DNA of 64,000 nt from Terrimonas pollutisoli (GTDB taxonomy: Bacteria > Bacteroidota > Bacteroidia > Chitinophagales > Chitinophagaceae): positions 372,001-436,000 of the forward strand of contig NZ_JARKNA010000001.1 in assembly GCF_029360765.1 (NCBI RefSeq), read 5' to 3'. This document shows, in pieces, positions 16,446 through 24,720 of the stretch (position 1 is the stretch's first letter; each line of letters opens with the position of its first letter). The notes below the pieces were generated by a model. The model searched no databases, was not told the origin of the DNA, and worked only from the letters and a program-made list of their open reading frames with translations. The translations under genes and the position numbers were made by a program.

Positions 16446-17611
16446 ACACCGGTACACCCAATTATTCGCTGAAAGATTTGATAGTCTATTTTCTGAAACT
16501 CGGTACAACAGGTTTTGGAGGACCGGTGGCCCTGGTAGGCTATATGCACCGCGATTTGGTTGAAGATCGCAACTGGATTTCCGAAGAAGAGTATAAACAG
16601 GGGTTGGCCCTGGCCCAATTAGCACCGGGACCACTGGCAGCACAATTAGCAATTTATCTCGGCTTTGTTCATTACCGCGTTGTCGGAGCAACATTGGCGG
16701 GGCTTGCATTTGTATTGCCTTCATTTCTGATGGTTGTGTTGTTGGGCATTGCTTATAAATTGTATGGCGGGCTGCCCTGGATGCAGGCAGTTTTTTATGG
16801 AGTGGGTGCAGCCGTAATCGGTATCATTTTCATGAGTTGCTATAAGCTCACGACAAAATCATTGGGAAGATTTACCCTGCAATCTTTAAAAGAGAACTAT
16901 TTGTTATGGCTCTTTTTTATAGTATCGGCAGCTATAACCATTGCAATAGAAAGAGAAGAGATCCTGTTATTCGTAGGCACAGGTTTATTATATATGTTTA
17001 TTAAGGCGCCGCCAAAATGGTTGACAAATAAAGCGGCCAATTCAATTGCTCTCTTGCAAATTGGATTTTGGGATTATGAAATGGGTGTGCTTGGTAAGAT
17101 AGCCCTCTTTTTTACAAAGGCAGGAGCTTTTGTTTTTGGAAGTGGTTTGGCCATCGTTCCATTTCTTCATAGCGGGGTAGTAGCAGAAAATCACTGGCTC
17201 ACAGAGCAACAGTTCCTGGATGCTGTGGCAGTAGCGATGATCACTCCGGGCCCTGTGGTTATCACCGTTGGCTTTATTGGTTATTTGATTGCTGGCTTTC
17301 CAGGCGCCTGTGTGGCAGCATTGGCAACATTTCTTCCCTGCTACCTGTTTACGATTTTGCCTGCCCCTTATTTTAAAAAGATAGCCGGCAACAAAAGTAT
17401 TAAAGCCTTTGTGGATGGAATTACGGCAACGGTAATTGGCGCATTGGCTGGCGCAGTAGTGGTAATGGCTACCAGAACTATTGTCGATATCCCCACGGCT
17501 TTAATAGCGGCTGCCACCATTTTTGTTTTAATTTACATCACCAAAATCCGGGAGCCTTATATTATACTGGTTGGTGCAGCATTGGGTATCCTTTTTAAAC
17601 AAATGATATGA
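16442..17611 (+). CDS. chrA: Chromate transporter ChrA
   Basis: A 389-residue membrane protein of the CHR family with two homologous halves. The first starts with FLKLGTTGFGGPVALVGYM and has LAQLAPGPLAAQLAIYLG; the second has FTKAGAFVFGSGLAIVPFL and VAMITPGPVVITVGFIGYL. These GFGGP and PGP signatures, repeated, are diagnostic. It exports chromate from the cytoplasm. It overlaps both neighbours by four bases (ATGA), upstream with ChrB and downstream with the superoxide dismutase, so one transcript is expected. Confidence 0.95.
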   Translation: MNTGTPNYSLKDLIVYFLKLGTTGFGGPVALVGYMHRDLVEDRNWISEEEYKQGLALAQLAPGPLAAQLAIYLGFVHYRVVGATLAGLAFVLPSFLMVVLLGIAYKLYGGLPWMQAVFYGVGAAVIGIIFMSCYKLTTKSLGRFTLQSLKENYLLWLFFIVSAAITIAIEREEILLFVGTGLLYMFIKAPPKWLTNKAANSIALLQIGFWDYEMGVLGKIALFFTKAGAFVFGSGLAIVPFLHSGVVAENHWLTEQQFLDAVAVAMITPGPVVITVGFIGYLIAGFPGACVAALATFLPCYLFTILPAPYFKKIAGNKSIKAFVDGITATVIGALAGAVVVMATRTIVDIPTALIAAATIFVLIYITKIREPYIILVGAALGILFKQMI

Positions 17612-18333
17612 ATAGAAAGCAATTTATTTCAGCTTCAGGTGTTTTAGCCGCTACAAGCATTTTACCCACTAATTCTGTATTGGCGCAGCATTATGAAGAA
17701 AATGGCCTGGATAAACTGACCGATGCAAACGGAAATTTTCAGCATCTGCCGCTGCCTTATAACAAAAATTTTCTCGAACCCCACATGGATGAAGAAACCG
17801 TTTACCTGCATCATACTTTTCATCATGGCGGGGCCGTAAAAGCGGCAAATGTTGATCTGCAAAAAATCCGCAAAGCAATGGATGAAAATAACCTGGAGAC
17901 GGTTGATTACTGGACAAGGAAATTGTCTTATCATTTTTCCTCGCATGTGCTGCATACCATCTTCTGGACGAACTTAACAAATAAGAAAACGGACCCTGGC
18001 GGCGAATTGCTAAAGCGGATTGAAAAAGATTTTGGCAATTACGATAAATTGAAAATGTATTTAGCAAAAACATCCAAAGATATTGATGGCAATGGCTGGG
18101 GTATTTTAGGCTACCAGCCTTATTCGGATAAACTTACCGTACTGCAATGTGAAAATCATGAAAGGCTTACACAATGGGGTGTCATCCCTTTGCTGGTGGT
18201 AGATGTTTGGGAGCATGCTTATTATCTTAAATACAAAAACAAACGAACAGATTTTGTGGATACGATGTTGCAAATCATCAATTGGGATAATGTGGCGGAT
18301 CGGTTAAACACGGCAATTAAACTAGCGAAGTAA
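17608..18333 (+). CDS. Exported Fe/Mn superoxide dismutase
   Basis: A 241-residue superoxide dismutase with an N-terminal export signal (about 1-27, ending LAQH), so probably periplasmic. Metal ligands are visible: His68 in VYLHHTFHH, His116 in LHTIFW, and Asp199/His203 in VVDVWEHAYYLKY. The protein converts superoxide to peroxide and oxygen. It starts within the chrA stop (ATGA). Chromate reduction generates superoxide, so co-expression makes sense. The GNGWGILGY motif is normal for the family. Iron versus manganese use cannot be decided. Confidence 0.93.
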   Translation: MNRKQFISASGVLAATSILPTNSVLAQHYEENGLDKLTDANGNFQHLPLPYNKNFLEPHMDEETVYLHHTFHHGGAVKAANVDLQKIRKAMDENNLETVDYWTRKLSYHFSSHVLHTIFWTNLTNKKTDPGGELLKRIEKDFGNYDKLKMYLAKTSKDIDGNGWGILGYQPYSDKLTVLQCENHERLTQWGVIPLLVVDVWEHAYYLKYKNKRTDFVDTMLQIINWDNVADRLNTAIKLAK

Positions 18334-18469
18334 AAATGCATGAAAAAAATGAAGATTGTTCATTTGTCAATCTTTAAAATAAAATCAGTTTAATCATTAT
18401 TGAGTAATGATAGAATTTGAAGAACGATGATCATCGGTTTTTAAAATTTTCTTGTGAAAGCGATTTAAA

Positions 18470-18477
18470 TATATTTG
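18470..18477 (+). promoter_or_regulatory. Promoter of the TPP-riboswitch operon (-7 box)
   Basis: TATATTTG matches TAnnTTTG exactly; a TTG at 18452-18454 is the nearest -33 candidate, with a short spacing of 15. The predicted transcription start near 18484 falls right at the 5' edge of the riboswitch. Confidence 0.6.
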
Positions 18478-18483
18478 CAAATA

Positions 18484-18568
18484 CAAAAGCACGGGGTGCC
18501 TGGTGGAAGCCAGGCTGAGATTATACCCGGAACCTGATTTGGATAATGCCAACGTAGGGATGCAAACT
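18484..18568 (+). promoter_or_regulatory. TPP (THI-box) riboswitch
   Basis: All conserved THI-box blocks are present in order: GGGGTGCC (18493-18500), a short hairpin CCTGG/CCAGG, CTGAGA, ATACCC, GAACCTGAT, GGATAATGCC and CGTAGGGA. Thiamine diphosphate binding would stabilise the aptamer. A terminator hairpin starts 20 bases downstream, so the expected logic is transcriptional shut-off when TPP is plentiful. Confidence 0.96.
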
Positions 18569-18588
18569 GAAAATATTTTCATTTTATG

Positions 18589-18629
18589 CTCCATTCTTTG
18601 GTTATCCAATCGAATGGAGTTTTTGTTTT
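18589..18629 (+). terminator. Riboswitch expression-platform terminator
   Basis: CTCCATTC (18589-18596) pairs perfectly with GAATGGAG (18612-18619) and is followed directly by TTTTTGTTTT. It lies between the aptamer and the first gene at 18645, the position of a TPP-controlled attenuator. Confidence 0.88.
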
Positions 18630-18644
18630 AAACAACAACATGAA

Positions 18645-19367
18645 ATGGAAATACAAAAAGCAAACGCTGAATTGATTCCCCGCAGCCAGCAAAACTGGCA
18701 AAACAGGCCGGAGTGGTTTTTTAATCGTGAACATACTGACACCTACGAGCAATGGTATGAAGGCCGTTACAAACGGGCCGAGATCTGGCAAAAGAAAATA
18801 ATGGAGCAGCTTGTTTCAAAAGATAGACGGGTAAAAACGCTGCTTGAGTTTGGATGCGGTACTACCCGCTTTACCCGTTGGTGGAAAGAGATAGGCATTG
18901 AAGCGACCGGTGGTGATATTTCTCCACTCATGTTATCACAGGCCATCGAACTTTTTGAAGGCGACCTGGTAATGGCTGACTCACACTATATGCCATTCAA
19001 AGACCATGTGTTTGACGCCCTGGCATTCATTACCACTTTTGAATATTACAAAGATCCTGTACAGGTGATCAGGGAAGCCGCACGGGTTGCCAGATATGGT
19101 ATAGCGATGGGAATGATGAACCGAAACTCCACCAAAGTGGTAAGAAGAAGGGTGCAACAATTGTTCGGTAAAAATCCTTTTTATATCACCGCCACTTTTT
19201 ACACACCTGCACAGCTTACAAAGATCATCCACCAGGCACTTGAAGGACGAGACTATTCCATTGAATGGACGTGCACGGGTCTTCCCAAATGGTTTCCTGC
19301 ACAGCAATGGAGCTTGCCGCTGGGAGATTTTTTCGGCTTATACATACAACTAAATGATGTGGCATGA
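18645..19367 (+). CDS. Class I SAM-dependent methyltransferase, first gene of TPP-regulated operon
   Basis: A 240-residue methyltransferase. Motif I is LLEFGCGTTRFTRWW (about 66-80), the acidic residue ending strand 2 is in GGDISPLM, motif II is LVMADSHYMPF, and motif IV is FDALAFITTFEYYKDP. An RRR-containing region and YTPAQL helix resemble small-molecule methyltransferases of the Methyltransf_11 group. The acceptor is unknown. The TPP riboswitch upstream ties it to thiamine metabolism, and a Trm112-like partner is encoded at the end of the operon. It overlaps the next gene by ATGA. Confidence 0.88.
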   Translation: MEIQKANAELIPRSQQNWQNRPEWFFNREHTDTYEQWYEGRYKRAEIWQKKIMEQLVSKDRRVKTLLEFGCGTTRFTRWWKEIGIEATGGDISPLMLSQAIELFEGDLVMADSHYMPFKDHVFDALAFITTFEYYKDPVQVIREAARVARYGIAMGMMNRNSTKVVRRRVQQLFGKNPFYITATFYTPAQLTKIIHQALEGRDYSIEWTCTGLPKWFPAQQWSLPLGDFFGLYIQLNDVA

Positions 19368-20428
19368 ATGATATAAATGAAAAGCTTGGGAAAATAGATC
19401 AGCATTTGTTTGAGCACTTTATCAGCAACAAATGTGGACGACATCGTGCTGAAGTCATTGCTGGGCCACAATTTGGCGTAGACGTTGCGCTCATTGATCT
19501 GCCGGGTGAAATAGCAATGGCGTTAACCAGTGACCCTTTATCTCTTATTCCAACCTTGGGCCTGCAAGAATCTGCCTGGTTATCCGTGCAACTGATGGCC
19601 AATGACATGGCAACAACAGGGTATGCACCTATGTATGGACAGTTTGTATTGAATCTCCCTGCTGGTTTTTCAAAAAGTGATTTTAAAATTTACTGGGATT
19701 ATATCCATCAATTTTGTTCTAAAATAGGAGTAGCTGTAACAGGCGGGCATACGGGTTTTATTGAAGGACAAAATTCTACCATCGCCGGAGGCGGTACGTT
19801 TTTTACTGTTGCACCTAAAAATAAAATGCTTGTATCCAAATATGCCAACCCGGGAGATTCTATTTTGGTGACAAAGGCATGTGCGATCTCTTCGGCGGCT
19901 ATTCTTGCGATGAGCTTCCCCGAAACCGTCCGCAACAAATTGGGAACGGAACTTTTTCAAAAAGCCTGCGATAGCTTTTATGATACATCTTCCCTGGAAG
20001 ATGCATTAGCGGCTGCCGGAAAAAACAGGGAACATGATGATATAACTGCTATGCACGATGTAACGGAAGGTGGTGTAATGGGTGCGATATACGAATTGAC
20101 CAAGGCTTCGGATAGTGGTGCGATCGTTTATAATGAAAGATTACCTGTCGGTCACCTGCAACAGGAAATTTGCGAATTATTTTCGTTGGATCCGCGGCAT
20201 TGTATTGGTGCCGGTTCCATGATTATTACCTGTAAAAAAGGAACAGCTACTGCTGTTATCAATCGCCTGGCCAGGGAAAATATTGCTTGTGTGGAAGTGG
20301 GAGAATTGGTAGAAAAAAACAAGGGCATCAAATTGATTGAAAACGGAACAACCAGCGATGTAGTTTATTTTGAAGAAGATCCTTATTGGGCAGCTTTCTT
20401 TACTGCATTTAATTCAGGATGGAAATGA
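19364..20428 (+). CDS. PurM/HypE-like (AIR synthase-related) ATP-binding protein
   Basis: A 354-residue member of the PurM/ThiL/HypE/SelD superfamily. The N-terminal domain holds FGVDVALIDL, then LTSDPLSLIP and the helix SVQLMANDMATTGYAP, a form of the superfamily ATP-site motif. A GGHTG loop lies near residue 127. The C-terminal domain holds AMHDVTEGGVMGAIYELTKA and IGAGSMII. Superfamily members use ATP to activate or phosphorylate substrates; ThiL phosphorylates thiamine phosphate. The general look is nearer HypE than ThiL, so its role in a thiamine-controlled operon is open. Confidence 0.82.
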   Translation: MNDINEKLGKIDQHLFEHFISNKCGRHRAEVIAGPQFGVDVALIDLPGEIAMALTSDPLSLIPTLGLQESAWLSVQLMANDMATTGYAPMYGQFVLNLPAGFSKSDFKIYWDYIHQFCSKIGVAVTGGHTGFIEGQNSTIAGGGTFFTVAPKNKMLVSKYANPGDSILVTKACAISSAAILAMSFPETVRNKLGTELFQKACDSFYDTSSLEDALAAAGKNREHDDITAMHDVTEGGVMGAIYELTKASDSGAIVYNERLPVGHLQQEICELFSLDPRHCIGAGSMIITCKKGTATAVINRLARENIACVEVGELVEKNKGIKLIENGTTSDVVYFEEDPYWAAFFTAFNSGWK

Positions 20429-21069
20429 TAACAACATTTAAAAGAAATATAAAGCCCGGCATTTATGTGGTGGTTGATCCTTCCATGGCGGAAGCTGTGC
20501 TGCTGGATAGAATAGAACGATGTGCGCAGGAAGAAATAGTGGCGCTGCAGGTCTGGGATAATTTTTTACCTGGGCAAAACATATATAAGCTGCTGCAAAG
20601 GATCTGTGAACTGTGTCATGCAAGAGATATTCCTGTAATCATTAATAACAGGTGGCAATTGCTAGAAAATATACCGTTGGATGGCGTCCATTTTGACAAA
20701 GTCCCCGGAAATTACCAGTTGATAAAAGAAGTTATAAAAAGACCATTTATAAGCGGAGTTACCTGCAACAATGAATTATCAGTGGTGCATTGGGCAAATG
20801 AACAACAGTTGGATTATCTTTCTTTCTGTTCAATGTTTCCTTCCAGCACCAGCAACAGTTGCGAGCTGGTGCATTTCGACACGATCCGCGAGGCAAAAAA
20901 AATTTCCTCCTTACCTGTTTTTTTGACGGGAGGTATACGTCCCGGAAATATGCATGAATTGGATGGACTGGGTTATACAGGTATCGCTGTAGTCTCCGGC
21001 ATAATGAATACAAACAAGCCGGATGAGTCAATAAAAGAATATCGCGAAAAACTAAAAAATAAATCATGA
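20425..21069 (+). CDS. ThiE/TenI-like protein with altered active site
   Basis: 214 residues from the ATG at 20425, which overlaps the previous stop as ATGA; an ATG at 20419 adds two residues. The TIM-barrel order of thiamine phosphate synthase is clear: GIYVVVDPS, VALQVWDN, VIINNRWQLLENIPLDGVHF, ISGVTCNNE, LDYLSFCSMFPS, PVFLTGGI. However, key ThiE residues differ. The QLREK-type lysine site reads LQVWDN, IND is INN, and the TPTK loop is SSTSNS. This resembles TenI-type paralogues, which aromatise the thiazole, or an inactive or neofunctionalised ThiE. Confidence 0.85.
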   Translation: MITTFKRNIKPGIYVVVDPSMAEAVLLDRIERCAQEEIVALQVWDNFLPGQNIYKLLQRICELCHARDIPVIINNRWQLLENIPLDGVHFDKVPGNYQLIKEVIKRPFISGVTCNNELSVVHWANEQQLDYLSFCSMFPSSTSNSCELVHFDTIREAKKISSLPVFLTGGIRPGNMHELDGLGYTGIAVVSGIMNTNKPDESIKEYREKLKNKS

Positions 21070-21347
21070 GAATTGAAACGATAAAAAAACTTTGTTGTCC
21101 TTTTGATAAGTCTGAATTGGCGTTAACAGCCATTGCAAAGGATATCAATGAAAATATAATCGAAGGACTGCTGATCTGTGATGAATGTAAACGTGTATAT
21201 CCTATTGTAAAAGGAGTACCTATTATGAGCCCTGACGAATATCGTGAATTTAAATTGGAACAACCTTTATTGGAGCGATGGCAAAAGCAACTGAATGGAA
21301 AGTCGGTTGATAATTTCCGGTTGGTTGACAAGAATACAACGACCTAA
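21066..21347 (+). CDS. Trm112-like small zinc-ribbon-type protein
   Basis: A 93-residue protein starting in the previous stop (ATGA). It shows the Trm112 pattern: an N-terminal LCCPFDKSEL, then GLLICDECKRVYPIVKGVPIM with cysteines at 11, 12, 39 and 42 (approximate), followed by a charged tail. In eukaryotes and archaea, Trm112 stabilises and activates several class I methyltransferases. A methyltransferase is the first gene of this same operon, so a partner role is a natural inference. Zinc binding by the four cysteines is plausible but unproven. Confidence 0.8.
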   Translation: MRIETIKKLCCPFDKSELALTAIAKDINENIIEGLLICDECKRVYPIVKGVPIMSPDEYREFKLEQPLLERWQKQLNGKSVDNFRLVDKNTTT

Positions 21348-21439
21348 AGCCCTGGTGCTCACCCTATTTCCCGGCTTTGAAAATAGCATGAAATTTTTGG
21401 CACTGGATTGGCACGTAGAAATGTGCACAATTCAATTGC

Positions 21440-21988
21440 GTGAACATAGTTCTAAAATATTTCAATCTGTTCTTTCTCCTGTTGCCCGTGATGTTGTTTT
21501 CGCAGGTAGACCAAAGGCGGGCCGGCAATCAACGTTTGAACGACACTATCTGGACCACCGGGCTGCAAACACTTTTTTCCAGCCAAACCATCGGCAGCAA
21601 GGTGACAACGCAATTGCGCTCTGCTGTTTCTACAGGTAAGCCTGGCATTATCGTTTCCTTTGGTATTACCATGAGCAGGGAAAAATTAGTGACCGCAGAT
21701 GACGAAAGCAAAGCCATTTTAAAAACAACCGGTGGAAAAAGAATAACACTACAGATCGTCAGCGGGACGATGACTAATTTTTTGGAAGCGCCAACTGTCC
21801 TGGAATCAATTCTTCATTTTAAGCTTCATCCGGATGATATTGCGCTTTTAAAAAAAGAAAAGGTAACAGACGTAAACATCATTGTTGAAAGTGGTAACTA
21901 TAACTACGGCTTGCACGAAAAGGCGCAGGGAATTTTAAATACACAATTAAGCCGGGCGTTAGATAGAACGAATACAGGAATAAAGTAA
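21440..21988 (+). CDS. Exported hypothetical protein
   Basis: A 182-residue protein, GTG start at 21440, with a clear signal peptide (NIVLKYFNLFFLLLPVMLFSQ). The mature part contains SGKITLQIVSG-like strands (ITLQIVSGTMTNFLEAPTVL) and a charged region (LKKEKVTDVNIIVESGNYNYGL), which suggest a beta-rich periplasmic domain. No family is recognised. It follows the TPP operon by 92 bases in the same direction but is not coupled to it. Confidence 0.7.
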   Translation: MNIVLKYFNLFFLLLPVMLFSQVDQRRAGNQRLNDTIWTTGLQTLFSSQTIGSKVTTQLRSAVSTGKPGIIVSFGITMSREKLVTADDESKAILKTTGGKRITLQIVSGTMTNFLEAPTVLESILHFKLHPDDIALLKKEKVTDVNIIVESGNYNYGLHEKAQGILNTQLSRALDRTNTGIK

Positions 21989-22021
21989 GCGGATTGCTTT
22001 TGAGTGCATAGAGTTCTGTAA

Positions 22022-22396
22022 TCAGTTCAACTGCCTGAAGGCAATCGCATCCGGCATTTGTTTCATATCTACTAAAGGATGAACCAAATATTCCTCGGCA
22101 AAACTGGCGCAGAGTCGTGCATAAAAAGTGCTGGGCTCACGGGTGATCATACCTACTTTCAGGCGGTCACTCTGCTCCATGGCAGAATTTACTAATTCAA
22201 TGGCGGCTGTAAAAGGGAGCTTAAGGTTCAGCAACAAACTATCCGGGTTGGCAACAGTCAGCAGGTTGGTGGGCTGACCATAATTAGAGGCATCCAGGAT
22301 GTAATCGGCAAGTTCCTTCTGCCGGTGGGTCTTCAGTGTGTAGAGGATCACGGGAAATTCAGTGATCACTTCAATCACTCTTTTTTTGTTTTTCAT
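22022..22396 (-). CDS. Hypothetical cytoplasmic protein
   Basis: 124 residues from MKNKKRVIEVITEF, with the ATG complement at 22394-22396; the longer frame to 22519 adds 41 residues of poor composition. No signal peptide or membrane segment. It is mixed alpha/beta with LADYILDASNYG and LKVGMITREPSTFYARLCASF. Function unknown. It stands alone and converges with the exported protein upstream. Confidence 0.55.
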   Translation of the reverse strand: MKNKKRVIEVITEFPVILYTLKTHRQKELADYILDASNYGQPTNLLTVANPDSLLLNLKLPFTAAIELVNSAMEQSDRLKVGMITREPSTFYARLCASFAEEYLVHPLVDMKQMPDAIAFRQLN

Positions 22397-22748
22397 GAGC
22401 TGTTGATTTACTGTCAAAGTAAAGACAGCCGGCAGCCGAAAAAAATAGACTCTTGTATAGATCTTTCGTAAGTGCATTAACAATCTGTTTGTAGAATAAC
22501 AACGACATACAAATCGCATCGTGCAGCGATAACATTGGTCTCAGAGTCTTTAATAGGCATGTTTATTAGTATCCGGGCATATCCTAGGTGATAAGGTAGC
22601 ATCCAAAGCAGGGTTGATTATTTTGGCAATAACTGTTTAATCGCTTTATATCGTTTTAGCAAACAACTGCCAATCCCCAACATGCCGGCTATATTTTTAA
22701 TTTTAAGTTGTTACCGGATATTTTGTTAATATTGGTTTGCGATTGCTT

Positions 22749-23375
22749 ATGATGAACAACGACGAAACTTTGTGGAAAGGGCTGAAACAAGGCGATAAGG
22801 AAATGTTTTTGGCCTTATACAAAAAGTATTACCATAGTCTTTTATTTATTGGGCTAAAGGAGATAAAAGATGCCCAATTGGTGAAGGACACCATTCAGCA
22901 AGTGTTTTTATACCTGTGGGAGAAAAGGAGTACTATAGACGAAGCAAAAAATGTTAAAACCTATATCATTATTTCCTTTTTAAGAAAGCTTACCGGCGAT
23001 TGGAAAAAATCCGAAAAGACAGGCAGTTTACAGGTGGTTTGGAATCATTATTCCGAAGATCCACAGCCTAACCCCGAAGAAAACCTGATAAGGAAGGACG
23101 AGCAACATCATCTGTTTAAACTATTGATGCATCATATTAATGATCTCCCTAACCGGCAGCGGGAGCTCATTGTTCTCAAGTTTTATGAAGGACTCACCTA
23201 CGAGGAAATTGTGCAAAAAACAGGTTTATCCCATCGCACGGTCTATAATAAAATCCATGAAGCATTAAAGAAACTAAAATTGGATATGGCGACCAACCAA
23301 CAAGCTCATGGCGCCGCACTAATGTTATTGGTTTCAGCTATGGCTTCTTCCTGCATCATTGAAAGTTATCACTAA
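22749..23375 (+). CDS. ECF sigma factor partnered with FecR
   Basis: 208 residues from the ATG at 22749; the open frame reaches back to a TTG at 22737. Region 2 holds LYKKYYHSLLFIGLKEIKDA and QQVFLYLWEKR; region 4 holds LPNRQRELIVLKFYEGLTYEEI and the recognition helix LSHRTVYNKIHEAL. The C-terminal hydrophobic tail (ALMLLVSAMASSCII) is common in Bacteroidota FecI-type sigmas. A FecR anti-sigma follows, then an STN-type SusC, which together form the trans-envelope relay that switches on the locus when the transporter is engaged. Confidence 0.94.
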   Translation: MMNNDETLWKGLKQGDKEMFLALYKKYYHSLLFIGLKEIKDAQLVKDTIQQVFLYLWEKRSTIDEAKNVKTYIIISFLRKLTGDWKKSEKTGSLQVVWNHYSEDPQPNPEENLIRKDEQHHLFKLLMHHINDLPNRQRELIVLKFYEGLTYEEIVQKTGLSHRTVYNKIHEALKKLKLDMATNQQAHGAALMLLVSAMASSCIIESYH

Positions 23376-23506
23376 TCTCCTGTTACGGCTCAGCCTTTTC
23401 AGCACTGATTCTGCAATTTTTAGAAAAAAGACATTCTTTTTTCAATTAACGGGTAAAAATTGCCCGCAGGACACTCTGTTTTAAAAATGGTTATTTAAAA
23501 CACATT

Positions 23507-24616
23507 ATGAAGTCTGATAAAATGGATGTTGCGGATTTATTGGCAGATGAGTCTTTTATTAATTATTGCAGGAGGTCTTCACCGGAGGACGTGACATTTT
23601 GGGAAAATTATATCAGGGAAAACCCTGAGCGCCGGTTGTTGGTGGAATATGCCAATGAAAAGTTTATTCAACTATTCAATGCGTTGGGAGAAGCAGACAT
23701 GGAAGAACAGGCAGTCCGCTTAAAAAGCAGGTTAGACTTACTGGATTTAACGGAGCCTGCACCCGTTGTTCAGATGGAGGGATTTGAAAGGAAAAAATCC
23801 GGTCACAATTTTTCATTGTTGCTTAAACTTTCGGCCGCCGCCGTATTGTTTATAGGCCTCTTTCTTACCATTAATTACTATAACAATGGCAGGAGCAAAA
23901 ACAGCAAAACATTCCTGGCGGCATACGGTGAAAGAAAGAATATTCAATTGCCCGATGGTTCCGATGTTACATTAAATGCCGGAAGTAAAATAGAGATCAA
24001 TGAAAGTTTTGGCGTTTCCACCCGTGATGTTTATTTGGAAGGGGAGGCGTTTTTTGATGTAAAGCATAATGAAAAACTTCCCTTTATTGTTCATACCCCG
24101 GCCATGGATGTGAAAGCCCTGGGCACCGCTTTCAATGTAAAGGCTTACCTGGATGAAAGGATCACTGAAACTTCATTAATAAGGGGGCTGGTGGAAGTGA
24201 CACTTAAAGAAAATAATAACCTTACCATGCTGCTTCGTCCTAATCAGAAAATAAAGTGGGAACACCCCTTCGGTGATGCTGGTTCGGCTGTAGTAAAGAG
24301 CGGGGATAATTTAAATGTAACAGACAGCCTGGTGAAAAAACTACAGGTCACGGATTACGGTAATATAAAAGAGGTGGCCTGGAAAGACAACAAACTGGTG
24401 TTTGAGGATGAGTTGTTTGGCGATATAGCCGCATTACTGGAAAGGTGGTACGGCGTAGAAATTGAATTCAATGATGATGCGATTCGCAATTACCGGTTTA
24501 CCGGAGTTTTTGAAAAAGAGGATATCAATACAGTACTTGACTTTTTAAAAGAATCCAGGAGATTTAATTATACAATAGAAGAAGGAGAGCCTTTGAAAAT
24601 AAACTTGTCTAAATAA
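23507..24616 (+). CDS. FecR family anti-sigma factor
   Basis: A 369-residue inner-membrane protein. A cytoplasmic N-terminal ~100 residues would bind the sigma factor. One membrane helix (LLKLSAAAVLFIGLFLTINYY, about 105-125) precedes the periplasmic FecR domain, with YGERKNIQLPDGSDVTLNAGS, EGEAFFDVKHNEKLPFIVHT and LGTAFNVKAY, and a C-terminal DUF4974 domain (LVFEDELFGDIAALLERWY, FTGVFEKEDINTVLDFLK). It relays the signal from the STN domain of the SusC encoded next to the sigma factor encoded before it. Confidence 0.95.
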   Translation: MKSDKMDVADLLADESFINYCRRSSPEDVTFWENYIRENPERRLLVEYANEKFIQLFNALGEADMEEQAVRLKSRLDLLDLTEPAPVVQMEGFERKKSGHNFSLLLKLSAAAVLFIGLFLTINYYNNGRSKNSKTFLAAYGERKNIQLPDGSDVTLNAGSKIEINESFGVSTRDVYLEGEAFFDVKHNEKLPFIVHTPAMDVKALGTAFNVKAYLDERITETSLIRGLVEVTLKENNNLTMLLRPNQKIKWEHPFGDAGSAVVKSGDNLNVTDSLVKKLQVTDYGNIKEVAWKDNKLVFEDELFGDIAALLERWYGVEIEFNDDAIRNYRFTGVFEKEDINTVLDFLKESRRFNYTIEEGEPLKINLSK

Positions 24617-24720
24617 AAATACAGGGAAGAATGCGGCAACATTCCCCCTGTAGTAAAATTTTGAAACACTTTTTCTAAAAAAAGTAGTTTCTATTTTTTA
24701 AAAAAAACCAAAATAAAGGT

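Noticed and set aside
19364-20428. Assignment of the PurM-like protein as ThiL (thiamine-monophosphate kinase)
   Set aside because: The superfamily and riboswitch context fit, but the motifs look closer to HypE/AIR synthase-related proteins, so the name was withheld.
21440-21988. Fifth gene of the TPP operon
   Set aside because: It has its own signal peptide and a 92-base gap without coupling; membership in the operon cannot be shown from sequence.
22397-22519. Longer start of the hypothetical protein at 22022
   Set aside because: The added 41 residues are rich in Cys/Arg/Phe with no sign of a domain or signal peptide; the ATG at 22396 starts a normal soluble protein.
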